64,000 nucleotides of DNA from Mycobacterium sp. UM_CSW (GCF_000455205.1 NZ_AUWQ01000066.1:1-64000); one strand, 5' to 3'. Shown: positions 26,278 through 35,574, numbered from the stretch's first letter. A program made the numbers and translations. The notes: generated from the letters alone by a model not told the origin.

Positions 26278-27186
26278 ATGGCCGATCGCCCGACGAGCCC
26301 AGTGAAGGGGCCTGAGAACGACACGCAGTGGCGCGCAGCGGGCGATCGGATCCAGACACTCCTGGATTCCTGCGCGGCGAGCGGGGCGGCCGCGCACGAG
26401 CGCGCCCAGCAGTTGGTCCGCGAGGTGGTCGGCCTCTACGGGGCCGCCCTCGAACGGATCGTGCGAGCCGGCGACGCCGGTTTCGCCGAGCGGCTGGCCA
26501 CCGACGACCTGGTGGCCAGCCTGCTGCTGGTCCACGGGCTGCACCCACACGACCTGCGCCGGCGGGTGTCCGACGCGCTGGACCGGGTGCGGCCCTACCT
26601 CGGCTCGCACGGCGGCGACGTCGACCTGCTGGAGGTGCTCGACGATGGCACGGTGCGGCTGGCATTCAAGGGCAGCTGCAAGAGCTGCCCGTCGTCGGCC
26701 GTGACGCTGGAGCTGGCCGTCGAGGACGCGGTCCGGGCCGCCGCGCCGGAGGTCACCTCGATTGAGGTGGTGACGGCGGAGCCGGCGGCCAACGCGGCCG
26801 TGATCCCGACGGAATCGCTGATGGCACACGTGCGTTCGAACGGCCACAGCCCGAACGGGGCCGGCACCTGGCACCCGCTGCCCGAGTTGGCGGAGTTGGA
26901 GCCCGGCGACGTCGCGGGCTTCCGGGTTGCGGGCACCGCGCTGCTGGTGTGCCGGGTCGGCGACCTGCCGCTGGCCTACCGCGACCACTGCCCGGTGTGT
27001 GACGACTCGTTGGCGGGCGCACGACTGAACGCAACGCTATTGGGCTGCCCGCGCTGCGGCACGCAGTTCGACGTCGTGCATGCGGGCGCCGGCCCCGACG
27101 GAACTCACCTCGAGCCGCTTCCCCTGCTGCCCCGCGACGGAGTGCCCTCGGTGGCGCTCCCCGAACCGATGGAAGCCCGCGCGTGA
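26278..27186 (+). CDS. NifU-like C-terminal domain fused to a tetracysteine Rieske-like domain
   Basis: A 302-residue protein. Residues about 95-165 are a NifU C-terminal domain with the cluster-binding pair C134/C137 (GSCKSCPSS). Residues about 200-270 resemble a Rieske fold, but the CxH/CxxH ligands are replaced by two CxxC pairs (C238/C241 and C257/C260), which would bind a rubredoxin-type iron or zinc. The N-terminal 95 residues are helical and unassigned. It starts 3 nt after hhyL and so is surely co-translated with it. It could be the electron acceptor of HhyS or a cluster-assembly scaffold. Its place next to hhySL recurs in other actinobacterial group 1h loci. Confidence 0.8.
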   Translation: MADRPTSPVKGPENDTQWRAAGDRIQTLLDSCAASGAAAHERAQQLVREVVGLYGAALERIVRAGDAGFAERLATDDLVASLLLVHGLHPHDLRRRVSDALDRVRPYLGSHGGDVDLLEVLDDGTVRLAFKGSCKSCPSSAVTLELAVEDAVRAAAPEVTSIEVVTAEPAANAAVIPTESLMAHVRSNGHSPNGAGTWHPLPELAELEPGDVAGFRVAGTALLVCRVGDLPLAYRDHCPVCDDSLAGARLNATLLGCPRCGTQFDVVHAGAGPDGTHLEPLPLLPRDGVPSVALPEPMEARA

Positions 27187-27235
27187 CTCGCGCCGGCGAC
27201 GATGCAGAGCGAAGCGATGAGGAGGAGCGGCGCCA

Positions 27236-27883
27236 ATGAACAGCGCGTATGACGTTCTCGCCCGCATCCGAAGCGACCGGGCGGCCCCCGAGCCGGCCGC
27301 CGAGCGGTGCGAAATGTGCTCGGAAATCATTCCCGACGAGCATCAGCACGTGGTGAACGTCGGCGCACGGCAACTGATGTGCGTCTGCCGCGCCTGCTAT
27401 CTGTTGTTCACCGACACCGGTGCCGAACTGCGCTACAGGTCGGTGCCGGACCGCTACCTGGCGTTTCCCGGTTTCGCGCTGGACCGCCGCGCGTGGGAGG
27501 CGCTCCAGATCCCGGTCGGCGTCGCCTTCTTCTTCACCAACTCCGCGCTCGGGCGCACCGTCGCCTTCTATCCCGGCCCGGCCGGGGCGACCGAGTCTGA
27601 ACTCGACCTGGATGCCTGGAACGCAATCGGCGGAGCCGACCCGCGGGTGGCCCTGCTGACCGACGACGTCGAGGCGCTGCTCGTCCGGGTGCCGGAGACC
27701 AGCACGGGCGAAGTCGAAAGTGCCGACCCGCAAAGCTATCTCGTGCCGATCGACGCCTGCTACGAGTTCGTCGGGCGGTTGCGCATGCTGTGGCGGGGGT
27801 TCGACGGCGGCCAGGAGGCCCGCGCGTTCATCGACGACTTCTTTGCACGGGTCGCCGCCTGGGCGGTGGAGACGCGGCCATGA
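27236..27883 (+). CDS. DUF5947-family protein of hydrogenase loci
   Basis: A 215-residue protein of unknown function. Near the N-terminus C25/C28 (CEMC) and C51/C54 (CRAC) form a likely zinc or rubredoxin-type knuckle, with H36 and H38 between. The rest is mixed alpha/beta with a conserved-looking YLVPIDACYEFVG segment. The ATG at 27236 follows a GGAG site. It overlaps the next gene by 4 nt (ATGA). Its family is found in hydrogenase neighbourhoods, which suggests an assembly or electron-transfer role; this is inferred from context. Confidence 0.75.
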   Translation: MNSAYDVLARIRSDRAAPEPAAERCEMCSEIIPDEHQHVVNVGARQLMCVCRACYLLFTDTGAELRYRSVPDRYLAFPGFALDRRAWEALQIPVGVAFFFTNSALGRTVAFYPGPAGATESELDLDAWNAIGGADPRVALLTDDVEALLVRVPETSTGEVESADPQSYLVPIDACYEFVGRLRMLWRGFDGGQEARAFIDDFFARVAAWAVETRP

Positions 27884-28533
27884 CGACAGAGCACCTGGAC
27901 GTGAACTTCGCGGTCCTCGACGTGGCGCCCGAGCCGTATGCGGTGACCCCGGTGCTGACCGCGCGGGTCAGCGTGGCCGCCAACGGGGACGACCCTGTGC
28001 ACGCGATCGCCCTGCGCTGCCAGGTCCGGATCGAGCCGCTGCGCCGGTCCTACTCGGAGGCGGAGGCGGCCGGGCTGCTCGACTTGTTCGGTCCCCGCGA
28101 ACGCTGGGCCGCCACCCAGCGCACCTTCCTCTGGCAGCACGCCACCGCGATGGTGCCGGGGTTCGCCGGCAACACGACGGTCGCGCTGCCGCTGGACTGC
28201 ACCTACGACTTCGAGGTCGCCGCCGCCAAGTACCTGCACGCGCTGCGCGACGGCGCGCTGCCGCTCCAGTTCCTGTTCAGCGGAACCATTTTCGTCAAGT
28301 CCGAACGCGGGTTCTCGGTCCAGCAGGTGTCGTGGGACTGCGAGTACCGCTACGACATGCCGGTCTCGGTCTGGCAGGACCTGATCGCGCAGCACTATCC
28401 GAACACCGGCTGGGTCCGGCTGAGCCACGAAACCATCGCGGCGCTGGCGGCCTACAAGTCGGCGCAGGGACTGCTCGACCTCGACCACGCGGTCACCTCG
28501 CTGCTGGACACCGAACGGGAGGCGGCCACATGA
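27880..28533 (+). CDS. DUF6084-family protein of hydrogenase loci
   Basis: A 217-residue protein with no recognised catalytic motif. It looks beta-rich (FAVLDVAPEPYAVTPVLTAR; VALPLDCTYDFEVAAAKYLH; LFSGTIFV), a sandwich-like fold. The ATG overlaps the DUF5947 stop and its own stop overlaps the next start, so the three genes are translationally coupled. No signal peptide or transmembrane segment. The role is unknown; the tight coupling suggests a complex with its neighbours. Confidence 0.75.
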   Translation: MTTEHLDVNFAVLDVAPEPYAVTPVLTARVSVAANGDDPVHAIALRCQVRIEPLRRSYSEAEAAGLLDLFGPRERWAATQRTFLWQHATAMVPGFAGNTTVALPLDCTYDFEVAAAKYLHALRDGALPLQFLFSGTIFVKSERGFSVQQVSWDCEYRYDMPVSVWQDLIAQHYPNTGWVRLSHETIAALAAYKSAQGLLDLDHAVTSLLDTEREAAT

Positions 28534-29852
28534 CCTCCGCCTGGGACCGGGCCCGCGCCGTCGCCGACGCGGTGTTGTACGAGGGCTACCTGCTCTACCC
28601 GTATCGCGGCACGTCGAGCAAGAACCAATCACGCTGGCAGTTCGGTGTTTTGGGCCCGCCCGGCGCCGCGGAAGCGGGCCTGGGCGAGGACGACACCCTG
28701 GCGGCGGAGTTCCTGGTCGACGGGTCGGCGGCGCTGACCCTGGTGGTCCGGTTCCTGCAGCTGCAGCACCGCGGCGCGGAGCGCGAATTCGCCCACGGCG
28801 CATTCGAACCGGTGGACGAGCTGAGGACCGCGGCCGGGTCGTGGCTCACCTGGGACGAGGCGGTCGAGTGCGAGCTGTCCTTCGGCCCCCTGGCGTTGGA
28901 CGGTCGACCGCGCACGCTGCCGGTGGTGGCGAACGCCGCCACGGACATCGAGCTGCTCGCCGGTGGTCGGCTGGTCCGCGAGCGGCGCGAGGTGCGCGGC
29001 GAGCTGACCGTCACCAGCGAGCCGGACGGCGACCTGCGCCGGGTGTCGGTGCGGGTCGCCAACGTCGGCGCGGCCGCGGAAAGCAAAACCGATTCGATCG
29101 CGCGGTCCATGATCGGGACGCACCTCATCGCCGAAGTCGTTGGCGGGGAATTCGTTTCGCTGCTCGAGCCGCCGCCGAGCGCCGTCGAGGCGGCGTCGCG
29201 GTGTCGCCAGCACCGGTGTTTCCCCGTGCTGGCGGGCCCCGCCGGCACCCGCGACATCCTGCTGATCTCGCCGATCATCCTCTACGACCACCCCGAGGTC
29301 GCCGAACAGAGCAACACGGCGCTCTACGACTGCACGGAGATCGACGAGATCCTCACCCTGCGCGTGATGACGATGACGGACGAAGAGAAGGCCCAGGCCC
29401 GCGCCACCGACCCGCGGGCCGCGCAAATCATCGACCAGTGTGACGCCATGTCACCCGATGCGATGGCGCGCCTGCACGGGGTGCTGCGCGACCCGCACAC
29501 CCTCTCGGGCCTGGTTCCCGAGATCCCGGAGGGGGTCGACTGGTGGGATCCGCTGGCCGACAACGCTGTTCGTCCCGAAGTCGACGCGGTGCTGGTGAAC
29601 GGCGTGCGGGTCGCGCGGGGCAGCCGGGTGCGGTTGCACCCGATGCGCAACGCCGACGCGCAGGACATCTTCGTCGCGGGCAAGACCGCCCGCGTGACGT
29701 CGGTGCACGAGGACGTGGAGGGCAACAAGCATGTCGCGGTCGTCGTCGACGACGACCCCGCCGCCGAGCTGCACGACTGGTACGGCCGCTACCTGTACTT
29801 CTCCCCCGACGAGGTCGAGCCACTCGAAGCTGGACAACCCGCAAAACCCTGA
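28530..29852 (+). CDS. Conserved hydrogenase-locus protein, 440 residues, function unknown
   Basis: A 440-residue soluble protein starting at ATG 28530 inside the stop of the previous gene. The first 280 residues include FGVLGPPGAAEAGLGEDDTL and IGTHLIAEVVGGEFVSLLEP; the middle holds FPVLAGPAGTRDILLISPII. The last 90 residues look like a small beta-barrel (RGSRVRLHPMRNADAQD, GKTARVTSVHEDVEGNKHVA, YLYFSPDEVEPL), similar in flavour to KOW/SH3 domains. No metal motif stands out. It is the third gene of the coupled DUF5947-DUF6084 set and precedes the 39-residue membrane peptide. I do not assign a function. Confidence 0.75.
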   Translation: MTSAWDRARAVADAVLYEGYLLYPYRGTSSKNQSRWQFGVLGPPGAAEAGLGEDDTLAAEFLVDGSAALTLVVRFLQLQHRGAEREFAHGAFEPVDELRTAAGSWLTWDEAVECELSFGPLALDGRPRTLPVVANAATDIELLAGGRLVRERREVRGELTVTSEPDGDLRRVSVRVANVGAAAESKTDSIARSMIGTHLIAEVVGGEFVSLLEPPPSAVEAASRCRQHRCFPVLAGPAGTRDILLISPIILYDHPEVAEQSNTALYDCTEIDEILTLRVMTMTDEEKAQARATDPRAAQIIDQCDAMSPDAMARLHGVLRDPHTLSGLVPEIPEGVDWWDPLADNAVRPEVDAVLVNGVRVARGSRVRLHPMRNADAQDIFVAGKTARVTSVHEDVEGNKHVAVVVDDDPAAELHDWYGRYLYFSPDEVEPLEAGQPAKP

Positions 29853-29864
29853 AAGGAGTTCCAA

Positions 29865-29984
29865 ATGGAAGTCTTAGGCTGGATATTCGTCGCCATCATC
29901 GCGTTGGTGGCCGCGGTCGCAGTCATGCTCGGACTGATATCGCTGCCCGACGCCCGCCGCTACCTGAAGTTGAGGCGTATGTAG
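29865..29984 (+). CDS. Small single-pass membrane peptide (DUF6893-like), 39 residues
   Basis: A 39-codon gene with an excellent ribosome-binding site (gaaaggag, 7 nt upstream of ATG). The peptide has a hydrophobic helix (residues 5-27) and a basic tail LPDARRYLKLRRM, which predicts an N-out/C-in single-span protein. It lies 12 nt after the 440-residue gene and 16 nt before the protease gene in the same operon. The S/LPDxRRYLxxRRM tail matches the DUF6893 small proteins I recall from actinobacterial hydrogenase loci. It could tether the soluble hydrogenase to the membrane or to the quinone pool. Confidence 0.8.
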   Translation: MEVLGWIFVAIIALVAAVAVMLGLISLPDARRYLKLRRM

Positions 29985-30000
29985 CCGACCGGGGGAATCG

Positions 30001-30489
30001 ATGACAGCGCGCATCCTGGTAGCCGGGATCGGCAATATCTTCCTGGGGGATGACGGATTCGGCTCGGAAGTCGTCCGCAACGCCGAGATCCCGCGGGATG
30101 ACGCGGGCGTCCGGGTCATCGACTACGGCATCCGCGGCATGCACCTGGCCTACGACCTGCTCGAAGAGTGGGACTCGTTGGTCCTCGTCGACGCCGTGCC
30201 CAGCCGCGGCAGCCCCGGCACGTTGCACGTGTTCCAGGCCGACTGCGAACAAGACTCGGACGCAACGGGTTTGGACGCCCACAGCATGGACCCGGCCGCC
30301 GTGTTCGCCAGCCTGCGGGCCCTGGGCGGCAGCCCGCCGTACACCGTGGTCGTGGGCTGCGAGGCGGGCAGCGTCGAGGAAGGCATCGGTCTGAGCGAGC
30401 CGGTGGCCAAGGCCGTCCCCCGCGCCGCGCGGGCCGTCGAGGAAATCGTCGCGGCGCTGCAGACGTCCACCGTACGAGAGGACCGCTGA
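30001..30489 (+). CDS. Hydrogenase maturation protease
   Basis: A 162-residue peptidase of the HyaD/HybD (M52) family that trims the C-terminal peptide of HhyL once nickel is bound. The N-terminal GIGNIFLGDDGFG carries one nickel-sensing ligand (D18, where E. coli HybD has Glu16), LVLVDAVP the second and LDAHSMDP the His ligand. It starts with ATG 30001, 16 nt after the small membrane peptide gene and 3 nt before hypC. Its single presence fits one large subunit in this locus. Confidence 0.92.
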   Translation: MTARILVAGIGNIFLGDDGFGSEVVRNAEIPRDDAGVRVIDYGIRGMHLAYDLLEEWDSLVLVDAVPSRGSPGTLHVFQADCEQDSDATGLDAHSMDPAAVFASLRALGGSPPYTVVVGCEAGSVEEGIGLSEPVAKAVPRAARAVEEIVAALQTSTVREDR

Positions 30490-30492
30490 GCC

Positions 30493-30759
30493 ATGTGTCT
30501 GGGGATCCCCGGTCAAGTGATCCGGATGTTGGACGGATACGAGGGACAGCTCGCGCTGGTCGACGTCACCGGCGAGGAGCGCCGGGTCAACGTCGGCATG
30601 CTGCCGGAGGAGACGTTCGCGCCCGGCGACTGGATAATCATCCACATGGGCTTCGCCGTGGAGAAGACGGACCGCGCCGGCGCGGAGGAAGCGATGGCCG
30701 GCCTCGAGCTGATGGGCAGGGGCCGCCCCGACCCGACGGTCAGCCCGGGGGGCGGTTGA
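30493..30759 (+). CDS. hypC: Hydrogenase assembly chaperone HypC (copy 1)
   Basis: An 88-residue HypC/HupF chaperone. The N-terminal MCLGIPGQV contains the essential Cys2, which binds the Fe(CN)2CO unit with HypD and hands it to the large subunit. The [12 protein letters not shown] segment is the family beta-barrel end. The C-terminal [12 protein letters not shown] is flexible. A second hypC lies at 35590 and a HypC-like module at about 33600, so three related chaperone units exist in the locus. Confidence 0.94.
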   Translation: MCLGIPGQVIRMLDGYEGQLALVDVTGEERRVNVGMLPEETFAPGDWIIIHMGFAVEKTDRAGAEEAMAGLELMGRGRPDPTVSPGGG

Positions 30760-30760
30760 G

Positions 30761-33085
30761 ATGACCCAGTCCCCCCTGATGCTGCGGATTGATGACGTCC
30801 GGCAGCGCTTCACCGTGACCGGTGTCGTCCAGGGGGTTGGCTTCCGTCCGTTCGTCCACCGCGTCGCCAGCGAGCTCGGCCTGGCCGGATTCGTCGGCAA
30901 CGATTCCGGGGCGGTGTTCCTCGAGGTGCAGGGCGACCGCGGGCGCGTCGAGGAATTCGGTCGCCGGCTGCGCGCCGAGGCGCCGCCGCTGGCGCGTATC
31001 GGCAACGTGACCGTCACCGACCTGGCCGTCGAGGCCGTCGGTGACTGCGCGTTCCGGATCGTCGAGAGCCGGACGATCGCCGGTGAGCGCATTCTTAAGA
31101 CGCCGATCCCGCCCGACATCGCGGTGTGCGACGACTGCGTCCGGGAGTTGTTCGACCCGCGCGACCGCCGTTACCGGCACCCCTTCGTGTCCTGTACCAA
31201 CTGCGGGCCGCGGTTCACCATCATCCGCGAATTGCCCTACGACCGCCCGGCGACCACCATGTCGGGATTCGCCATGTGCGACCGCTGTGCGGCCGAATAC
31301 CACGACCCGGCGGACCGCCGCTTCCACGCGCAGCCGATCGCGTGCCCGGATTGCGGCCCGTCGCTGCGGTTTTCGTCGGTCGCCGGTGAGGTCACCGGAT
31401 CGGATGCCTCGCTGGCGGCCGCCCAGCGCGCCCTGGCGGACGGTGCCGTCGTCGCCGTCAAGGGGATCGGCGGCTACCACCTGGCCTGCGCGGTCGACGA
31501 CGACGGGGCGGTCGGCGCCCTTCGGGCCCGAAAGGTGCGGGGCGCCAAGCCGTTCGCCATGCTCGTCCGCGACCTCGAGGTCGCGCGGCGCTACGCGCAC
31601 GTCGACGCCGACGAGGCCGCGGTGCTGTCGAGCCCCGCCCGCCCGATCGTGCTGCTGCGCCGCCGCGAGGGTGCGCCCGTCGCCGAAGCCGTCGCGCCGG
31701 GCAGCCCGCTGCTCGGGCTGATGCTGCCGTACTCACCCGTCCATCACCTGCTGTTGACACCCGTCCCCGACGCGCTGGTGATGACAAGTGCCAACCGCTC
31801 CGACGAGCCCATCTGCTTCACCGATGGCGATGCCGCCGAACGCCTTCCGGCGCTGTGCGACGCGGTCCTCGACCACAACCGGCCGATCCACGTGCCGTGC
31901 GACGACTCCGTGGTGCGCGTGATTGACGGTCGCGAGTTGCCGATCCGCCGGTCCCGGGGCTATGCGCCGCTGCCCGTCGATCTCGGGCGGACGGGCCCGG
32001 CGGTGCTCGCGGTGGGCGGGGAGCTGAAGAACACCTTCTGCCTCACCGACGGCTCGCGGGCGTACCTGTCCGGCCACATCGGCGACATGGCCACCTGGGA
32101 GACGCTGCGGGCATTCGAGCGCGCGGTCGGTCAGCTCTCCGGGATGCGCGGCGAGCCGGCACGAATGGCCGCGGACCTGCACCCGGGGTATCACACCCGG
32201 GACTGGGCGGAGCGCCGCGCGGGCGAGCGGCCGCTGGATCTCGTCCAGCACCACCACGCGCACGTCGTCTCGCTGCTGGCCGAGCACGGCCGGCTTGGGG
32301 AGCCCGTCATCGGGGTGTCGTTCGACGGGACCGGCTATGGCTGCGACCAAACCATCTGGGGCGGTGAGGTTCTGGCCCTCGGGACCGACAGCCACCGGTT
32401 CGTCCGGGCCGGCCATCTGCTGCCGGTTCCGCTGCCGGGCGGTGACGCCGCGGTGCGCAACCCATGGCGGATGGCGCTGTCCCAATTGTGGATGGCCGGC
32501 ATCGACTGGACCCCCGATCTCCCGCCGGTCGCCGCCGCGACCGAGGACGAATTGCGACTCACCCGTTCGCAATTGGAGAGCGGAGCCGGGTGTGTCCCGT
32601 GTTCGAGCGTCGGCCGGCTGTTCGACGCGGTCGCCTCGCTGCTCGGGGTGCGGCACCGGATCGACTACGAGGGCCAGGCCGCCATCGAGCTCGAGGCTCT
32701 CGCGGAGACGGCCTCGGACGACCAGGGGCCGTCGCTGCCGCTGACGGTACGGGCCGACGGGGTGATCGATCCGACGACCATGGTGCAAACAATGGTGGCG
32801 GCCCGTTACGCCGGCACCGCGCCCGCGCTGCTGGCCGCCGCCTTCCACGAGGCGCTCGCGGACGCCGTCGCCAAGGTGGTCCGTCGTGTGGCGGGCGATA
32901 TCCGCCTCGTGGGGCTCACCGGCGGCGTCTTCCAGAACGTGCTGCTGCTGCGTGCTTGCCGTAAGCGCTTGCAGCGCAACGGATTCGATGTCCTGACTCA
33001 TCACATCGTCCCGCCCAATGACGGCGGGCTGGCGCTGGGTCAGGCCGCGATCTCGATGCTGACGGGTTTGGAAGAGGATGACTGA
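30761..33085 (+). CDS. hypF: Carbamoyltransferase HypF
   Basis: A 774-residue enzyme that makes the carbamoyl group later turned into the cyanide ligands. The acylphosphatase-like domain has [14 protein letters not shown] (about residues 22-35). Two zinc-finger repeats follow ([13 protein letters not shown] and CDRC..ACPDCGP, about 123-200), then a YrdC-like domain (about 205-390) and a Kae1-like domain with HHHAHV (about residue 500) and a Cys-containing CVPCSSVGR loop. It starts 1 nt after hypC and its end overlaps the next gene by 8 nt. Confidence 0.96.
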   Translation: MTQSPLMLRIDDVRQRFTVTGVVQGVGFRPFVHRVASELGLAGFVGNDSGAVFLEVQGDRGRVEEFGRRLRAEAPPLARIGNVTVTDLAVEAVGDCAFRIVESRTIAGERILKTPIPPDIAVCDDCVRELFDPRDRRYRHPFVSCTNCGPRFTIIRELPYDRPATTMSGFAMCDRCAAEYHDPADRRFHAQPIACPDCGPSLRFSSVAGEVTGSDASLAAAQRALADGAVVAVKGIGGYHLACAVDDDGAVGALRARKVRGAKPFAMLVRDLEVARRYAHVDADEAAVLSSPARPIVLLRRREGAPVAEAVAPGSPLLGLMLPYSPVHHLLLTPVPDALVMTSANRSDEPICFTDGDAAERLPALCDAVLDHNRPIHVPCDDSVVRVIDGRELPIRRSRGYAPLPVDLGRTGPAVLAVGGELKNTFCLTDGSRAYLSGHIGDMATWETLRAFERAVGQLSGMRGEPARMAADLHPGYHTRDWAERRAGERPLDLVQHHHAHVVSLLAEHGRLGEPVIGVSFDGTGYGCDQTIWGGEVLALGTDSHRFVRAGHLLPVPLPGGDAAVRNPWRMALSQLWMAGIDWTPDLPPVAAATEDELRLTRSQLESGAGCVPCSSVGRLFDAVASLLGVRHRIDYEGQAAIELEALAETASDDQGPSLPLTVRADGVIDPTTMVQTMVAARYAGTAPALLAAAFHEALADAVAKVVRRVAGDIRLVGLTGGVFQNVLLLRACRKRLQRNGFDVLTHHIVPPNDGGLALGQAAISMLTGLEEDD

Positions 33086-33797
33086 GGTGACTACTACTGC
33101 CATTGATCGCGGGCTGGGCGCCGAGTTGGCGGAGGACCTGGCGGCCGCCGCGTTCACGCTGGCCAAGCGTTTCGCCGCGGGGGCGACCATGTGGTCGATC
33201 GCGCCGTCGTGGGAACCGCACGCGCTGCACATCGCGGTCGAGTTCGTGCACCCGGTGATCGTGGGCAAGCGGGCGCTGCCCGCGGTCGCGCTGACCGGAC
33301 CGGAGTTGGTGGACCTGGTGCGGGTGTCGGTGCGGCCCGGCGACATCGTGGTCGCGGTCTCCGGGGCCGACGACCCGCAGGTGCGCTCGGTGATGCGGCG
33401 CGCCCCGGCGTGGGGGGCGACCACGATCTGGATCGGCAGCGGCGAGCGGCCCCCGGCCGGGATGGCCGATCACGTGCTGTGGCTCGACGACCCGGATCCG
33501 CGGGTGCCCGCGACGGGCGGCTTCGTGCTGTTCTATCACCTGCTGTGGGAGCTGACCCACGTGTGTTTCGAGCACCCGGGGTTGCTGAAAGACGACTGCT
33601 CGGAAGGGGTTTGCGTTACGTGCAGCGACGAGGGGCGCCTGGGCGAAGTCGTCGGCCCGTCGGCGGGCGGCCAAGCGTCGGTGCGCACCGCGCGTGGCGT
33701 CGAGGACGTGATCACCACGCTCGTCGACCCGGTCGACGCCGGCGACCTGGTGCTGGTGCATGCCGGCGCGGCGATCGGCCGGCTGGAGGACTGCTGA
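33078..33797 (+). CDS. SIS-like domain fused to a HypC/HupF-like domain
   Basis: A 239-residue protein with two parts. Residues about 15-160 resemble a sugar-isomerase (SIS) Rossmann fold ([29 protein letters not shown]). Residues about 175-239 resemble HypC: C179-V-T-C182[10 protein letters not shown] replaces the usual N-terminal MCLGIPG, and it ends [14 protein letters not shown] as HypC proteins do. It overlaps hypF by 8 nt and the next SIS gene by 1 nt (TGATG). A HypC module that begins inside a protein cannot use the free N-terminal Cys geometry of HypC, so its role in Fe(CN)2CO handling is open. Confidence 0.8.
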   Translation: MTEVTTTAIDRGLGAELAEDLAAAAFTLAKRFAAGATMWSIAPSWEPHALHIAVEFVHPVIVGKRALPAVALTGPELVDLVRVSVRPGDIVVAVSGADDPQVRSVMRRAPAWGATTIWIGSGERPPAGMADHVLWLDDPDPRVPATGGFVLFYHLLWELTHVCFEHPGLLKDDCSEGVCVTCSDEGRLGEVVGPSAGGQASVRTARGVEDVITTLVDPVDAGDLVLVHAGAAIGRLEDC

Positions 33798-34465
33798 TGA
33801 GTCAAGACGAGCCCACCAACTTCCTGTACCCGTTCATCGACGCGCAGGAGGATGACGCGAAGTCGCTGCTGGCCGACCTGGCCGCGTCCGCGCAGGCGAA
33901 GGCGGCCGAGAGCCTGGCGCTGCGGCGCTCCACCCTGGAGGCCAACGCCGACCTGGTGGAGGCGGCCGCCGCCGAGCTGGCACGCCGTTTCGCGGCGGGC
34001 GGGCGGCTGTTCACCTTCGGAAACGGCGGCAGCTGTACCGATTCCACGACGCTGGCGAGGCTGTTCGCCCGGCCGCCCATCGGCAGGCCGCTGCCCGCGT
34101 GGTCGCTGACGGCCGACCAGGCGGTAATGACCGCACTGGGCAACGACGTCGGATTCGAGTTGGTGTTCGCCCGCCAGTTGATCGCGCGGGCGAAAGCCGG
34201 CGACATCGCGATCGCCATGTCGACTAGCGGCGGGTCGCCCAACCTGCTCGCCGCGCTGGCCGAAGCGCACCGGCGCGAGCTCTACACGATCGGTTTCGCC
34301 GGCTACAGCGGCGGCGCCTTCGCCGACAACCCGAACGTGGACGCCTGCTTCGTCGTTCGGTCGCAAAGCGTGCACCGGATTCAGGAGTCGCAGGCGCTGC
34401 TGGGCTACCAGCTGTGGCTGAGTGTGCATCACCAGCTGGGCGATGAAGGTCTGGGGGCGGCATGA
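33797..34465 (+). CDS. SIS-domain phosphoheptose-isomerase-like protein
   Basis: A 222-residue single SIS-domain protein similar to GmhA/DiaA. The phosphosugar-binding stretch is TFGNGGSCTDSTTLARLF and the second loop is AMSTSGGSPNLLAALAEA. The C-terminal SQSVHRIQESQALLGYQLW helix with HRIQE is typical. It starts in the stop codon of the SIS-HypC gene and overlaps hypE by 4 nt, so it is a stable part of the hyp operon although no sugar chemistry is known in hydrogenase maturation. An LPS heptose role is unlikely here. Confidence 0.82.
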   Translation: MSQDEPTNFLYPFIDAQEDDAKSLLADLAASAQAKAAESLALRRSTLEANADLVEAAAAELARRFAAGGRLFTFGNGGSCTDSTTLARLFARPPIGRPLPAWSLTADQAVMTALGNDVGFELVFARQLIARAKAGDIAIAMSTSGGSPNLLAALAEAHRRELYTIGFAGYSGGAFADNPNVDACFVVRSQSVHRIQESQALLGYQLWLSVHHQLGDEGLGAA

Positions 34466-35574
34466 ACAAGCCGGCGGGCGAATACCTTTCGTCGGGCCCG
34501 CGGTTCGGCGAGGGCGAGGTGATCGAGCGGATCGAGTCGTTCCGCAGGCGTCGCCCCCGGTTGCTCGACGACCACGTGACGCTGGCCCACGGGGCGGGCG
34601 GCAAGGCCTCGGCCGCGCTGGTGGACGCGGTGTTCCTGGAGGCCTTCCGCAACCCGCTGCTGGAGTCCCTCGGCGACGGCGCGGTCCTGGCGCTGCCGGG
34701 CGGCGAGCGCCTGGCGATGTCGACGGACTCGTTCGTGGTGCAGCCCAGGCGTTTTCCCGGCGGGTCGATCGGTGAGCTCGCCGTCCACGGCACCTGCAAC
34801 GACCTCGCGATGGCTGGCGCCGTGCCGTCCTGGATCTCCGCGGCGTTCGTCATCGAAGAGGGCTTCCCGATCGCCGAGTTGAAGGAGATCGTCGCCGACA
34901 TGGCGGCCGCCGCCGCGGTCGCGGGTGTGCAGATCGTCACCGGCGACACCAAGGTGGTGCCCAAGGGCGCGGCCGACGGGCTGTTCGTCACCACCACCGG
35001 CGCGGGCGTCATCCCCGACGGGCGGGCGCTGTCGGCGCGGTCGGTGCGCACCGGGGACAAGGTGCTGCTGTCGGGGCCGATGGGCGATCACGGCATGGCC
35101 GTCATGCTCGCCCGCGGCGACCTGGCGATCGAGGCCGACATCGCCTCCGACACCGCGTCGGTCAGCCCACTGGTGGAGCTGCTCTTGGCGGCCGCCCCGT
35201 CCACCCGGTGGATGCGCGACGCGACCCGCGGTGGGGTCGGCACCGTGTGCAACGAACTCGCCCAGGCCTGCGGCCTCGGGGTGCTGCTGGAAGAGGAGCG
35301 ACTTCCCGTGCGGCCCATGGTCAATGGCGCCTGCGAGTTGCTCGGCATCGATCCGTTGTACGTCGCCAACGAGGGCAAGTTCGTCGCCGTCGTCGCCGCG
35401 GAGGAGGCCGACGCCGGGCTGGCCGCGTTGCGGTCCCATCCCCTGGGCGCCGACGCGGCCGAGGTCGGGGAGATTGTCACCGAACCCGCCGAAACCGTGG
35501 TGCTGCGCACCGGGTTCGGCGGAACGCGGATCGTCGACATGCTCGTCGGGGACCCGCTGCCGAGGATTTGCTAG
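34462..35574 (+). CDS. hypE: Hydrogenase maturation protein HypE
   Basis: A 370-residue ATP-dependent dehydratase of the PurM/SelD fold. It accepts the carbamoyl group from HypF on its C-terminal Cys (ending PRIC, C370) and dehydrates it to a thiocyanate. Family sequences include LAHGAGGKAS, HGTCNDLAMAGA, TGDTKVVPKGAADG and RDATRGGVGTV. It overlaps the SIS gene by 4 nt and precedes hypC copy 2 by 15 nt. Confidence 0.96.
   Translation: MNKPAGEYLSSGPRFGEGEVIERIESFRRRRPRLLDDHVTLAHGAGGKASAALVDAVFLEAFRNPLLESLGDGAVLALPGGERLAMSTDSFVVQPRRFPGGSIGELAVHGTCNDLAMAGAVPSWISAAFVIEEGFPIAELKEIVADMAAAAAVAGVQIVTGDTKVVPKGAADGLFVTTTGAGVIPDGRALSARSVRTGDKVLLSGPMGDHGMAVMLARGDLAIEADIASDTASVSPLVELLLAAAPSTRWMRDATRGGVGTVCNELAQACGLGVLLEEERLPVRPMVNGACELLGIDPLYVANEGKFVAVVAAEEADAGLAALRSHPLGADAAEVGEIVTEPAETVVLRTGFGGTRIVDMLVGDPLPRIC

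Noticed and set aside
24457-26988. 843-codon minus-strand frame opposite hhyL
   Set aside because: Antisense shadow of hhyL and the next gene; His/Val/Arg-rich, no domain.
33195-33260. HypC-like domain of the fusion as a sequencing frameshift of a separate hypC
   Set aside because: The frame is continuous from 33078 to 33797 and no start codon or ribosome-binding site lies before the HypC-like part.
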